From Chitinophagaceae bacterium (GTDB lineage: Bacteria; Bacteroidota; Bacteroidia; Chitinophagales; Chitinophagaceae), in assembly GCA_023957755.1 (NCBI GenBank), contig JAMLGT010000001.1, positions 124,001-188,000 of the forward strand: a stretch of 64,000 nt of DNA, in the 5' to 3' direction. Made by a program: the position numbers and the translations under genes. Below are positions 52,236 through 61,746 of this stretch, in pieces. Below the pieces are notes generated by a model that did no database searches, was not told where the DNA came from, and saw only the letters and a list, made by a program, of their open reading frames with translations. Each line of letters starts with the position of its first letter. Position 1 is the first letter of the stretch.

Positions 52236-54622
52236 TCTTTCATCATTTCCAATACTGTGTGGATGATTTGTTCTGTATTAGGCTTGCTAAAGTAATCACC
52301 GTCTGTTCCATAACCCGGCCTGTGATCTTTGCCTGTCAAGGTTCTCGGAGTACAATCCAACCATCTGTATCCTCCCTGCTCTTCCATTACCTTATTAAAC
52401 ATATAACCGGCAGCACCACCCGGCACGTCTTCATCGACGAAGAGAATCCTGCTTGTCTTTTTGAGGGAAGCGAGTATTGCATGGTGAATATCAAAAGGAA
52501 TCAGGGTTTGCACATCCACCACTTCGCAACTGATTCCGTGTTTTTCGAGGGCGATTGCAGCCTTAGTAATGTTTCTGAGAACCGACCCGTATGAAACAAT
52601 GGTAATGTCTGTCCCCTCCCTTAATACTTCGGGGGTGCCCAGCGGAACCCTGTATTCATCAAGGTTCGAAATCAATTTTTCCTTCAGCCGATACCCGTTG
52701 AGACATTCAATTACCAATGCCGGATCATTGCTCTCCATCAGAGTATTATACATACCTGCCGCCCGGGTCATGTCTCTGGGTACACAAATATACATGCCTC
52801 GTAAAGAGTTGATAATCATACCCATAGGTGAACCACTATGCCAGATACCCTCCAAACGGTGGCCTCTGGTACGAATAATTACCGGTACGCTTTGTTTTCC
52901 GAAGGTTCTGTAGTGTGTGGTAGCCACATCGTCGCTCAGGGTCGTAATTGCATATAGGAGATAGTCGAGATATTGTATTTCGGCTATGGGCCTTAATCCT
53001 CTAAAAGCCAGTCCTAATCCCTGGCCGGCAATTGTATTCTCTCTTATTCCGGTATCAAATATCCTGCCCTCCCCAAATTTCTTTTGTAAACCGCTAAAGC
53101 CCTGATTTACATCACCTATATATCCTACGTCTTCTCCGAAAGCCACCACTTTCTTGTTTCGTGTGAATAACGCGTCAAAATACTTATTTAAAACCTCGTA
53201 ACCGTTGATTAGTGGTGCATTTGTGTCGTATTCGGGCGCTACGGCCTGTATATTCAATGCTGATTTGGGCCCTTCATTATATAAGTGAGTATTGAAGAGT
53301 GTAACGCTTTCCTGTCGCAGTTGATCAAAATAAGCCCTTACGTCGGCCGCAGCCGGTTCGTTTGTGTCGGGATGGGTGAGATAAGCGGAGAGGGCCTTCA
53401 TCACATTCTTGCGGTTGGGTTCGCGCAATGAAGTCAGTTCGGCCGATATCTCTGCCGCTGCTTTATGGTTGCTGGCAGCCCCCGCTTTTTCAAGTAGTGC
53501 CACGGTTTGCTGTACCTGTTCTCTGATTGGGTTTTGGTATTTTTCCCAGGCGATGTTACGGCTGTCTTTTACAAATTGTTTTGCTTCAAGCTCCAGCCTG
53601 TCCAACTCTTCCTCATTTGCGAGTGAATTCACCAGAATCCACTCGCGCATCTGAGCCTTGCAGTCCCACTTCCTTTCCCAATCGAGCCGCACTCTGGATT
53701 TGTAACGCTCATGGCTCCCGGAGGTGCTATGGCCCTGTGGCTGGGTGATTTCCTGAACGTGAAAAAGTGCAGGAGTATGTGTTTCTCGTATATGCTGGAT
53801 AGCAGGCTCCAGGATTTCGCACATTCCCGCATAATCCCAGCCTTTTAGTTGATAGATATTGATTCCGTTTGTATCATCCGTTTTTTGAAAACCTGCCAAA
53901 GCCTCTGATATTGAGGCCTTTACCGTCTGATACTCTTTGGGTACCGAGATTCCATAACCGTCGTCCCATACGAATACAGCCAGGGGTACCTGCATTACGG
54001 CGGCTGCATTCAGCGTTTCCCAGAAAGGGCCTTCTGAGGTGGCGCTATCGCCAATAGTGGCAAAGCAGACCTCGTTGCCATTATGGCTAAGCCCGGTAAG
54101 CTCCTGTAATTCAGCATTATTTCTGAATAATTTGGATGCCTGTGCCAAGCCCAGCGCTCTCGCCATTTGTCCGGACGTAGGCGCAATATCTGAAGCGGTA
54201 TTTTTCATATCTGCCAGATCAAGCCAGTTGCCTTCGGCGTCGGTATTGGGGGTGGCAAAGTGCGAATTCATCTGCCTCCCGGCACTAAAAGGATCATTAT
54301 TTATATCGGGGTCTGCGTATAATTGTGAAAAAAACTGTGCAACCGTACCCATTCCGGCAGCGAAGGTAAACGTCTGGTCGCGGTAGTATCCCGAACGGAC
54401 GTCGCCGGGTTTGAAGAATTTGGCCATGGCTACCTGAGCTACCTCCTTACCATCTCCAAAAATGCCGAACTTAGCCTTGCCCGTCAGCACTTCCTTACGC
54501 GCCAGCAAACTAGCCTCCCTGCTGATGCAAACCATCTTATAGTCTGCCAGTACCGTAGAAATGAAATTGTCGAATGACAGGTTTTCCAAAAGGTCTTTTT
54601 CGGCGTGTGTCTCTGGGCCCAT
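52232..54622 (-). CDS. 2-oxoacid dehydrogenase E1 component, fused alpha and beta subunits
   Basis: A 796-residue fusion. Residues 1-400 are the alpha part with the thiamine diphosphate motif (GDSATSEGPFWETLNAAAV near 194-212); residues about 470-796 are the beta part (FGEDVGYIGDVNQGFSGL near 500). Branched-chain 2-oxoacid and pyruvate dehydrogenases use this chemistry and hand the acyl group to a lipoyl E2, which is not in the window. The single-chain form is known in Bacteroidota. The substrate, branched-chain or pyruvate, cannot be decided here. Confidence 0.88.
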   Translation of the reverse strand: MGPETHAEKDLLENLSFDNFISTVLADYKMVCISREASLLARKEVLTGKAKFGIFGDGKEVAQVAMAKFFKPGDVRSGYYRDQTFTFAAGMGTVAQFFSQLYADPDINNDPFSAGRQMNSHFATPNTDAEGNWLDLADMKNTASDIAPTSGQMARALGLAQASKLFRNNAELQELTGLSHNGNEVCFATIGDSATSEGPFWETLNAAAVMQVPLAVFVWDDGYGISVPKEYQTVKASISEALAGFQKTDDTNGINIYQLKGWDYAGMCEILEPAIQHIRETHTPALFHVQEITQPQGHSTSGSHERYKSRVRLDWERKWDCKAQMREWILVNSLANEEELDRLELEAKQFVKDSRNIAWEKYQNPIREQVQQTVALLEKAGAASNHKAAAEISAELTSLREPNRKNVMKALSAYLTHPDTNEPAAADVRAYFDQLRQESVTLFNTHLYNEGPKSALNIQAVAPEYDTNAPLINGYEVLNKYFDALFTRNKKVVAFGEDVGYIGDVNQGFSGLQKKFGEGRIFDTGIRENTIAGQGLGLAFRGLRPIAEIQYLDYLLYAITTLSDDVATTHYRTFGKQSVPVIIRTRGHRLEGIWHSGSPMGMIINSLRGMYICVPRDMTRAAGMYNTLMESNDPALVIECLNGYRLKEKLISNLDEYRVPLGTPEVLREGTDITIVSYGSVLRNITKAAIALEKHGISCEVVDVQTLIPFDIHHAILASLKKTSRILFVDEDVPGGAAGYMFNKVMEEQGGYRWLDCTPRTLTGKDHRPGYGTDGDYFSKPNTEQIIHTVLEMMKE

Positions 54623-54703
54623 GAAGCAAAAATATTAATTGTTGACCACGATAGTTAAAATCCTACATAAACGGGCAATTTGCAACCATTTATTCCGTTT
54701 TAC

Positions 54704-54711
54704 TATCTTTG
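54704..54711 (+). promoter_or_regulatory. Bacteroidota promoter for the DUF1573 pair
   Basis: TATCTTTG matches TAnnTTTG exactly and a TTTG (54679-54682) lies 21 bases upstream. The start ATG is at 54736. Confidence 0.6.
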
Positions 54712-54735
54712 ATAACTGAATAAAAGTACGAAAAA

Positions 54736-55209
54736 ATGAGGATTTGGCTGGCGATAATAGGAATATTTACCATTTCCAATACTTGTCTGGCTCAGGAAAG
54801 GGCAATATCACCGAACGCAAAGGTTGTGGAGCAAAAAGCAGTGCCGGCAGAGGTGATAAAGTTTGACAAGACAACATTTGATTTTGGCAAAATTCCCCAG
54901 GGTAAGCCCGTCACCACAGTTTTTGAGTTTAAGAATACCGGGACTACTCCTATTGCACTGGATAACGTACAGGCGGCCTGTGGTTGCACCACACCTGAGT
55001 GGAATAAGGATACAATTGCCCCCGGCGGTAAATCAAAGATTGTGGTGGGTTATAATTCAGCAGCAATCGGATCTTTTGCCAAACCGATAACAGTATATTA
55101 TAATGGAAACCAACACATACAACTGTTAATTTCAGGAGAAGTATGGGAAACACCCGTAACTTCGGCTCCGGAGAATAACGCAATTAGTCAATTTAAAAAG
55201 AATCAATAA
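54736..55209 (+). CDS. DUF1573 exported protein
   Basis: A 157-residue protein with a signal peptide (MRIWLAIIGIFTISNTCLAQ) and one DUF1573 immunoglobulin-like domain from about residue 42: FDFGKIPQGKPV and CGCTTPEW are the family marks. These small beta-domain proteins are common in Bacteroidota and of unknown function. The gene lies two bases before a paralog. Confidence 0.85.
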   Translation: MRIWLAIIGIFTISNTCLAQERAISPNAKVVEQKAVPAEVIKFDKTTFDFGKIPQGKPVTTVFEFKNTGTTPIALDNVQAACGCTTPEWNKDTIAPGGKSKIVVGYNSAAIGSFAKPITVYYNGNQHIQLLISGEVWETPVTSAPENNAISQFKKNQ

Positions 55210-55210
55210 A

Positions 55211-55633
55211 ATGAAAGTAGTATTTCTGGCGTTTTTTGCCCTCGTATCCACCGCACTATTCGCACAACCTAAAGCCAATGATTATGCGAAATTCAGTACA
55301 GAAAATTTTGATTTTGGGAAGATAAAACAGGGTATTCCTGTTACTGCCACCTTTACCGTTACCAACATCAGTAAAGAGCCTTTAATAATTGAGCAGGCTG
55401 CTCCTTCTTGTGGCTGCACAGTGAGTGACTACACAAAAGAACCCATCGCTCCGGGAAAAACAGGCACCATCAAGGCAGTGTTTAATGCTGCAGCACTGGG
55501 TCCTATTAATAAGACTATTACCGTGAAGTTTGCAAATGCACAGGATGTAAAATTTGTGAAACTATCAGGCGAAGTGCTGGATGCCGCTGCATACGGAAAG
55601 ATAAAGAACGATAAATCGCAGAAAAACGGATAA
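55211..55633 (+). CDS. DUF1573 exported protein (paralog)
   Basis: A 140-residue protein with a signal peptide (MKVVFLAFFALVSTALFAQ) and a DUF1573 domain (FDFGKIKQGIPV, then CGCTVSDY). It is clearly related to the preceding gene and probably arose by tandem duplication. It begins two bases after its neighbour and is followed by a terminator. Confidence 0.85.
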   Translation: MKVVFLAFFALVSTALFAQPKANDYAKFSTENFDFGKIKQGIPVTATFTVTNISKEPLIIEQAAPSCGCTVSDYTKEPIAPGKTGTIKAVFNAAALGPINKTITVKFANAQDVKFVKLSGEVLDAAAYGKIKNDKSQKNG

Positions 55634-55661
55634 GTAACTTCAGTGCGATATTTTTGATATT

Positions 55662-55688
55662 AACCACGTCCCTGGGGCGTGGTTTTTG
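55662..55688 (+). terminator. Rho-independent terminator after the DUF1573 pair
   Basis: AACCACG pairs with CGTGGTT, extended inside by TCC/GGG-type pairs, followed on the plus strand by a T-rich stretch. It lies about 29 bases after the stop. Confidence 0.8.
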
Positions 55689-55762
55689 TTTCGATAGATG
55701 AATAATTAGGGAAAAAGGAGACAATTATTTATCGACCTTTGCTTTACAGAACCGGGGATATG

Positions 55763-56659
55763 ATGGAATATAAGAAATTGGGAAAGTCGGATCTCACTAT
55801 AAGCCGTATCGGATATGGTTGTATGAGCCTGCATCCCGAACAGAAAGACTTTCTAAGCCTGATTGATAAAGCGCTGGATTTTGGTATTAATTATTTTGAC
55901 ACGGCCGATCTTTATGATAAAGGTGGAAATGAATTAATGCTGGGAAAGGCATTCAAGGGGCGGCGCGACAAAGTAATTATTGCCTCGAAAGCCGGGAACC
56001 AATGGCGTCCGGATGGTAGTGGGTGGGACTGGAACCCCCGGAAAGAATATATTTTAAAATGTGCAGAAGAAAGCCTGAAGAGGTTACAAACAGATTATCT
56101 GGATCTTTTCATGCTGCACGGCGGCACCATTCAGGACGATATTATGGAGTCTATTAGCGCTTTTGAACAGCTATTAAAAGAAGGGAAAATAAGGTATTAC
56201 GGGCTCTCTTCCATACGCCCCAATGTAATCAAAGTGCATACAGCTTATCGGAAAGTAGTGTCGTTAATGACCCAGTTCAGCTTATTGGACAGGAGGCCCG
56301 AAGAAGCCACACTTGATCTTATGCATGAAAATGATATAGGTGTTCTTGTGAGAGGCAGTGTGGCATCCGGGTTGCTGGTTGATAAACCGGCCAGGGATTA
56401 CCTTGGACACACCGCAGCACAGGTGGCAGAAGCCGCATTTTCGGTAAAGGCAGTTTCGCAAAGCAAGAGAACTCCGGCACAAACTGCGATTCAGTATGTG
56501 CTTCAACATCCTGCAGTCACCTCCGCGGTAGTGGGTATGCGCACTCCACAACAACTCGAAGAAGCCGTCGGCGCAGTAAGTGCGCCTCAAATGACATCAG
56601 AAGAAATAAAATATTTGCAGACCCACATTCCGGCTAGAAAATATGAGTCACACAGATAA
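55763..56659 (+). CDS. Aldo/keto reductase
   Basis: About 298 residues. The catalytic tetrad region is visible: [12 protein letters not shown] (Asp and Tyr near residue 50), the Lys in IIASKAG, and the active-site His in LFMLHGGT near residue 120. NADPH binding residues lie in the SGLL and [10 protein letters not shown] regions at the end. I start at MEYKKLG at 55763 after a GGGGAT sequence; a TTG upstream would add eight residues. The start of the macrodomain gene lies inside its last codons (17-base overlap). The substrate is unknown. Confidence 0.88.
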   Translation: MEYKKLGKSDLTISRIGYGCMSLHPEQKDFLSLIDKALDFGINYFDTADLYDKGGNELMLGKAFKGRRDKVIIASKAGNQWRPDGSGWDWNPRKEYILKCAEESLKRLQTDYLDLFMLHGGTIQDDIMESISAFEQLLKEGKIRYYGLSSIRPNVIKVHTAYRKVVSLMTQFSLLDRRPEEATLDLMHENDIGVLVRGSVASGLLVDKPARDYLGHTAAQVAEAAFSVKAVSQSKRTPAQTAIQYVLQHPAVTSAVVGMRTPQQLEEAVGAVSAPQMTSEEIKYLQTHIPARKYESHR

Positions 56660-57206
56660 AAAGATCCTGGGCAGGATCGAGGTAATAAAAGGCGATATCA
56701 CTAAGATAAATGCAGATGCGATCGTGAATGCGGCTAATAGCAGCCTTATGGGTGGAGGCGGGGTAGATGGTGCCATCCATTCAAAAGGCGGAAGCGCTAT
56801 TTTAGAAGCATGTAAAGAAATCATTGCCCAAATTGGCCATTGCCCCACCGGGGAGGCGGTAATAACTACCGGAGGGAACCTGCCCGCAAAGTATGTAATT
56901 CACACCGTAGGACCCGTGTGGCAGGGAGGGAAAAACGGGGAGACCGTAAAGCTGATTCAATGCTACAAAAATTCGCTGCTTCTTGCAGCAAAACAAGGGT
57001 TTCGTGTGATAGCCTTTCCGAATATAAGTACAGGGGTGTATAATTATCCGAAGGATGAGGCAGCGGCCGTAGCTGTCCATACTACCATAGATTTCCTTCT
57101 GGATAACCCCTTCCCCGAAAAAGTTGTATTCTGTTGTTTTGACACTACCAATTACAATTGGACAGATTTTTATCTGCAAACTTATTTGAAGGAAGAATCG
57201 AAGTAG
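56643..57206 (+). CDS. Macrodomain protein, O-acetyl-ADP-ribose/ADP-ribosyl hydrolase
   Basis: A 187-residue macrodomain (MacroD/YmdB type). Ligand loops are [24 protein letters not shown] near residues 20-43 (Asn and Asp) and [11 protein letters not shown] near 130. It binds ADP-ribose and may remove it from proteins or nucleic acids. It overlaps the aldo/keto reductase end by 17 bases; the coupling is conserved-looking, but the functional link is not known. No toxin DarT homolog is adjacent. Confidence 0.9.
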   Translation: MSHTDKKILGRIEVIKGDITKINADAIVNAANSSLMGGGGVDGAIHSKGGSAILEACKEIIAQIGHCPTGEAVITTGGNLPAKYVIHTVGPVWQGGKNGETVKLIQCYKNSLLLAAKQGFRVIAFPNISTGVYNYPKDEAAAVAVHTTIDFLLDNPFPEKVVFCCFDTTNYNWTDFYLQTYLKEESK

Positions 57207-57237
57207 CAGAAAAAGTGTGTTCATATCTCTAATAAAA

Positions 57238-57245
57238 TAACTTTG
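57238..57245 (+). promoter_or_regulatory. Bacteroidota -7 promoter box for the gnd-zwf-pgl operon
   Basis: TAACTTTG matches TAnnTTTG exactly. The gnd ATG at 57354 would have a leader of about 100 bases. Confidence 0.5.
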
Positions 57246-57353
57246 GTTAGGTTTTTGTGAAAAGAGGTTTCCGAAAAGAATGATAGAGACCGGTTAAAAG
57301 CGGGTAGGTAATGCGGGTTCTGTCAATTAAGTAAATATTAAATAAACATTTTT

Positions 57354-58763
57354 ATGGAGAAGGGTGGATATGATTTCGGAATGGTGGGTCTTGGTGTAAT
57401 GGGTAGTAACCTGTTGCTCAATATGGCAGACCATGGTTATGCAGTAGCCGGATTCGATCTGAATGAAGAGAAGGCAAAGAAATTCGAAGCATCCGGACAG
57501 CAAGGCCAAAAGCTAAAGGGGGTAAATACTTTGCAGGATCTGGTAGATTGCCTGGACAAGCCACGCAAGATTATGATGCTGGTGCCGGCGGGCAAGGCCG
57601 TAGATAGTGTGATCAATCAACTAAAACCACTGCTTGACAATGGGGATATAATTATCGATGGGGGCAACTCACATTATACCGATACTATCGAAAGAATAAA
57701 CAGGCTGAAAGACAGCGGAGTCCATTTTATGGGTGTGGGGATTTCCGGAGGAGAAGAGGGCGCGCGCCGCGGGCCCAGTATTATGCCCGGCGGTGATAAG
57801 GAGGCGTATAAAGTAGTGGGGCCGATTCTGGAAGCTGTTTCTGCCAAAGTTCATGGCGAACCCTGTGTGGGATACCTGGGCAATGATGCTGCGGGACATT
57901 ATGTGAAAATGGTACACAATGGGATTGAGTATTCCATAATGCAGTTGATTTCAGAGTGTTACGATCTTATGAAACATGGGCTGGGGCTTTCCAATCCACA
58001 GCTCTCAGAAGTGTTTGGCAGGTGGAATTCGGGAGAGATGGAGTCTTTTCTATTGGAGATTACTGCTGAGATATTCAAGAAAAAAGACCCGCAAACCGGT
58101 GGTTTTCTTATCGATTATATATCTGACAGGGCGGGTGCTAAAGGAACAGGAAAATGGACTTCTCAATCGGGGCTTGATTTGCCGATGCCTGTGCCCAATA
58201 TTGATGTAGCGGTGATGGCGCGGAACCTTTCCGGCCTTCTGGAAGAGAGAAAAGAAGCAGCTCCGCTTTATGGCACTCGGGAACAGCGTATTGCGCTTGA
58301 AGAAGAGAATCTTGAATCGCTGATAAAAGACAGTCTTCATTTTGCCACCCTGATTAGTTATGTGCAGGGGCTGGCCATGATAACGGCAGCTTCACATGAA
58401 TTAAATATGGAAATTCCCCTGGAAGATGTAGTGAAAGTGTGGAGAGGGGGCTGTATTATTCGTGCTGCATCGCTGGAAGTGTTTGCAGGAATATACCACA
58501 AGCAACCCGGCCTTAAGAACCTGATGCTCGATAAAGACTTCGCCGGCGTTTTAGAAGAAAAGCTACCGGCAATCAAAAAGGTAGTGTCTCTGGCTGCCGG
58601 AAATAATTATCCGACACCCGGACTTATGGCGGCGTTGTGTTATTTTAACGCATATCGAAGAAGCTATCTGCCGACCAACCTGGTACAGGCACAGCGGGAT
58701 TTCTTTGGAGCGCATACTTATGAAAGAGTTGACAGAGATGGCATATTTCATACAGAATGGTAA
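57354..58763 (+). CDS. gnd: 6-phosphogluconate dehydrogenase (decarboxylating)
   Basis: A 469-residue NADP-dependent enzyme that makes ribulose-5-phosphate and CO2. The N-terminal GLGVMGSNLLLN is the cofactor loop, GVGISGGEEGARRGPSIMPGG near residues 125-145 is the substrate motif, and the catalytic Lys lies in VKMVHNGIEY near 182. It is the first gene of the oxidative pentose phosphate operon; zwf follows after 38 bases. Confidence 0.96.
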   Translation: MEKGGYDFGMVGLGVMGSNLLLNMADHGYAVAGFDLNEEKAKKFEASGQQGQKLKGVNTLQDLVDCLDKPRKIMMLVPAGKAVDSVINQLKPLLDNGDIIIDGGNSHYTDTIERINRLKDSGVHFMGVGISGGEEGARRGPSIMPGGDKEAYKVVGPILEAVSAKVHGEPCVGYLGNDAAGHYVKMVHNGIEYSIMQLISECYDLMKHGLGLSNPQLSEVFGRWNSGEMESFLLEITAEIFKKKDPQTGGFLIDYISDRAGAKGTGKWTSQSGLDLPMPVPNIDVAVMARNLSGLLEERKEAAPLYGTREQRIALEEENLESLIKDSLHFATLISYVQGLAMITAASHELNMEIPLEDVVKVWRGGCIIRAASLEVFAGIYHKQPGLKNLMLDKDFAGVLEEKLPAIKKVVSLAAGNNYPTPGLMAALCYFNAYRRSYLPTNLVQAQRDFFGAHTYERVDRDGIFHTEW

Positions 58764-58801
58764 AATATTACAGATTCATTTTTCAGATTAAACGTTAATA
58801 A

Positions 58802-60301
58802 ATGTTAGATTACAAAAAACTTTCTTCTACTATAATTTTCATTTTTGGTGGTAGTGGCGATTTGAATTTCCGCAAACTCACGCCGGCGCTTTATAATTTA
58901 TTCCTGGATGATGCGCTTCCTGAAAAATTTAATATTGTGGGTGTGAGCCGGACAGATTATACAGATGCTGCATATAAGAAACACTTGTTGGAAGGCGTGA
59001 GCCAGTTCTCAAGGAATAAGCCCGGAGAGGAAAGTTGGGCTGCATTTTCGAAGCATATCTCCTACATAAAAATGGATATCAATGAAAAGAGCCATTATGA
59101 GCAGTTAGAGAAGATTGTAGATGCCCATAAGCAAAAATATAATGAGACACCCAGTGTGGTATTTTATATGGCGGTAGCGCCCCAACTGGTGCCGGTAATT
59201 ATAAAACCGCTGAGCGAGCTAAAGTTCTGCCACGAAGTACGTACAACCAGGCTAGTTATAGAAAAGCCATTTGGCCATGATCTCGATAGCGCACGCGAGA
59301 TGAACTCAATTCTTACCAAATACTTTGACGAAGATCAGATATACAGGATAGACCACTACCTGGGGAAAGAAACAGTGCAGAATATACTTGCATTACGTTT
59401 TGCCAACGCACTTTTTGAGCCGATATGGAATCGCAACTACATAGACCATGTACAGATTTCCGCCACAGAAACAGTGGGTGTAGAAGGAAGGGGGGGGTAT
59501 TATGAAAATGCAGGTGCGCTGCGCGATATGATCCAGAACCATATTCTGCAATTATTGTGTATGGTGGCAATGGAACCGCCGGTGAGCTTTAATGCCAATG
59601 AAATAAGAAACAAGAAAGTGGATGTGCTCAAGGCCGTGCGTAGGATTGACAAGTCGAATGTGCAGGATTATGCCGCCCGCGGACAGTATCGTAAAGGATG
59701 GCTGAAAGGTCAGGAGGTAGAAGGCTACAGGAATGAGAAAGATGTAAATCCTGATTCAGAAACTGAGACTTTCGCCGCTGCAAAGTTTTTTATTGACAAC
59801 TGGAGGTGGGAAGGGGTACCGTTTTATGTAAGGACGGGGAAACGCATGCATGTAAAATCAACAGAGATTACAATTCAGTTTAAACGCGCACCCGACTATG
59901 CATTTCCGAAAGAAGCCGCAGATACATGGAGGCCCAACAGGCTTTCTATAGGAATATCTCCGGAAATGGATGTATGTCTCAGGTTTCAGGCTAAGCGGCC
60001 CGGTCAATCAATGATTTTGAATCCTGTGGATATGGTTTTTAATTATAAAGATTCTTACGAGGGCGAGGAACCCGAAGCCTATGAGACATTGTTATACGAT
60101 GTAATGGATGGAGATGCCACGTTATTTATGAGAGCTGATCAGGTGGAGGCGGCATGGGAAATTGTGATGCCAATACTGGAGGTCTGGAAACAACGCAAGC
60201 CTGTAGGCTTTCCTAATTATTCGCCCGACTCATGGGGTCCCGAAGATTCAGAAGCATTAATAGCGCGTGACGGGCATAACTGGGTATCTCATTTTAACTA
60301 A
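58802..60301 (+). CDS. zwf: Glucose-6-phosphate 1-dehydrogenase
   Basis: A 499-residue enzyme that oxidises glucose-6-phosphate with NADP. IIFIFGGSGDLNFRKLTPAL near residues 12-31 is the cofactor fold; the active-site RIDHYLGKETVQN lies near 182-194. Length is normal. Second gene of the operon, followed by pgl after six bases. Confidence 0.96.
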   Translation: MLDYKKLSSTIIFIFGGSGDLNFRKLTPALYNLFLDDALPEKFNIVGVSRTDYTDAAYKKHLLEGVSQFSRNKPGEESWAAFSKHISYIKMDINEKSHYEQLEKIVDAHKQKYNETPSVVFYMAVAPQLVPVIIKPLSELKFCHEVRTTRLVIEKPFGHDLDSAREMNSILTKYFDEDQIYRIDHYLGKETVQNILALRFANALFEPIWNRNYIDHVQISATETVGVEGRGGYYENAGALRDMIQNHILQLLCMVAMEPPVSFNANEIRNKKVDVLKAVRRIDKSNVQDYAARGQYRKGWLKGQEVEGYRNEKDVNPDSETETFAAAKFFIDNWRWEGVPFYVRTGKRMHVKSTEITIQFKRAPDYAFPKEAADTWRPNRLSIGISPEMDVCLRFQAKRPGQSMILNPVDMVFNYKDSYEGEEPEAYETLLYDVMDGDATLFMRADQVEAAWEIVMPILEVWKQRKPVGFPNYSPDSWGPEDSEALIARDGHNWVSHFN

Positions 60302-60307
60302 TAAACA

Positions 60308-61024
60308 ATGGGATTACATATATATAAGAATAAAGAGCTCCTTGCCGAAGGGCTTGCCGGCTGGATAGTGGGGAACATGACTCATGTACTCAAGGCGCAG
60401 AAAAGATATTCCTTTGTTTTGTCGGGAGGCCATACTCCAAAGCAGTTGTATCACATACTATCCGCGAAGTATAAACGTGCAGTTGACTGGAACCGGGTGG
60501 ATTTCTTTTGGGGAGATGAGCGTTATGTGCCCTTTACGGACGACCGCAATAATGCCCGCATGGCGTATGAGTGTTTATTAACCCCCTTAGGCATACCCTC
60601 TGAAAACATATTTGTGATGCCAACGGATCCCACACCGCAGGAGGCAGCTCTTCAATATGAAATCACACTAAAAAAGTATTTTGGCGAATCCGCGGCCAGA
60701 TTTGATCTTGTATTGTTGGGAATGGGTGCCGATGGTCATACGTTATCCTTGTTTCCCGGATCTGATCTTATTGATTACACAGGACAGGAATGGGTGAAAG
60801 ATACCGTCAACCAAAAAGAGCATCTACCCCGGATTACATTGATGCCTTCGTTGATAAATGCTTCAGAAAATGTGTTGTTCTGCATTTCGGGAGCCGAGAA
60901 AGCAGCACCGGCGTACCAGGTACTAAAAGGTTCGTATAACCCTTCTGTTTATCCATCGCAACTCATCCGGCCGGAGTCAGGGGCGATGTGGTTTATGGAT
61001 TTGGATGCTGCGGAGAAATTATAG
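60308..61024 (+). CDS. pgl: 6-phosphogluconolactonase
   Basis: A 238-residue DevB/SOL-type lactonase. The motifs SGGHTPKQLY near residues 38-47, FFWGDERYVPFTDDRNN near 62-78 and GMGADGHTLSLFPGS near 138-152 identify it. It hydrolyses the lactone made by Zwf, completing the oxidative branch with Gnd. Last gene of the operon. Confidence 0.94.
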   Translation: MGLHIYKNKELLAEGLAGWIVGNMTHVLKAQKRYSFVLSGGHTPKQLYHILSAKYKRAVDWNRVDFFWGDERYVPFTDDRNNARMAYECLLTPLGIPSENIFVMPTDPTPQEAALQYEITLKKYFGESAARFDLVLLGMGADGHTLSLFPGSDLIDYTGQEWVKDTVNQKEHLPRITLMPSLINASENVLFCISGAEKAAPAYQVLKGSYNPSVYPSQLIRPESGAMWFMDLDAAEKL

Positions 61025-61073
61025 TGGGATAAGTAAGGAAAAGGAGGCTTTCTTTGGTATTACTGGAGAGGCT

Positions 61074-61697
61074 TTATTTAAACTTTGCAGCTATCTCTGC
61101 CCGGGAGTGGATGTTTAATTTATTATAGATATTCTTGGTGTGACTAAAAAGCGTTTGAATGCTGATGGAACATTCGTCGGCAATCTGCTTATAAGACTTT
61201 CCGCCAATCAGCATTTGAAGAATTTCTTTTTCTCGCTTTGTCAGGTTGTACGAGCTAAGTTCTTTTTGCCTGGCAGCTTCCTTTCCGTTAAAGTAGTCGA
61301 GCATTTTTCTGGCTACAATACCACTGATGACGCTTTCTCCCCTGTAAACCGCTTCAATGGCATCGATGATTTTTTCCGGAGAATCTTTCTTGAGAAGATA
61401 CCCATCGGCGCCCGATTTTATAGAGTTGAAAATCTTGTCTTCGTCCTCAAATACTGTCAGCATAAAAATACCCGTTTCAGGAAGGCTGTCCTTTATTATT
61501 CTTGCGCCTTCAATTCCATTTTTTCCCGGAAGATCGATATCAAGAATAGCGATGTCGGGCCCGGAGTGTATGAGTGTGGTAATATCTTTCAGGCTTTCTG
61601 CGGTATAAACAATAAGTAAGTTCGGACAGCTGCCCAGCAAGACTTGCATTGCTTTCATATACGAAGCGTTATCTTCTATAATGGCCACTCTTATCAC
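61074..61697 (-). CDS. NarL/LuxR-family response regulator
   Basis: About 207 residues. The receiver domain begins VIRVAIIEDN, with the phosphorylated Asp in AILDIDLPGKNG near residue 54 and the conserved Lys in LLKKDSPEK. A C-terminal helix-turn-helix (LTKREKEILQMLIGGKSYKQIADECSISIQTLFSHTKNI, shown partly) of the GerE type binds DNA. I start at the GTG at 61697 because the 29-residue extension is hydrophobic and overlaps the sensor gene. It is encoded just downstream of its likely partner kinase. Confidence 0.9.
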   Translation of the reverse strand: MIRVAIIEDNASYMKAMQVLLGSCPNLLIVYTAESLKDITTLIHSGPDIAILDIDLPGKNGIEGARIIKDSLPETGIFMLTVFEDEDKIFNSIKSGADGYLLKKDSPEKIIDAIEAVYRGESVISGIVARKMLDYFNGKEAARQKELSSYNLTKREKEILQMLIGGKSYKQIADECSISIQTLFSHTKNIYNKLNIHSRAEIAAKFK

Positions 61698-61746
61698 AAG
61701 GGTAAATTTAAGAGGGTTGGTAATACAAAAAAATACCAGTTTTATG

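Noticed and set aside
56643-57206. Macrodomain as antitoxin of a DarTG-type system
   Set aside because: No DarT toxin gene adjoins it; the neighbours are an aldo/keto reductase and gnd.
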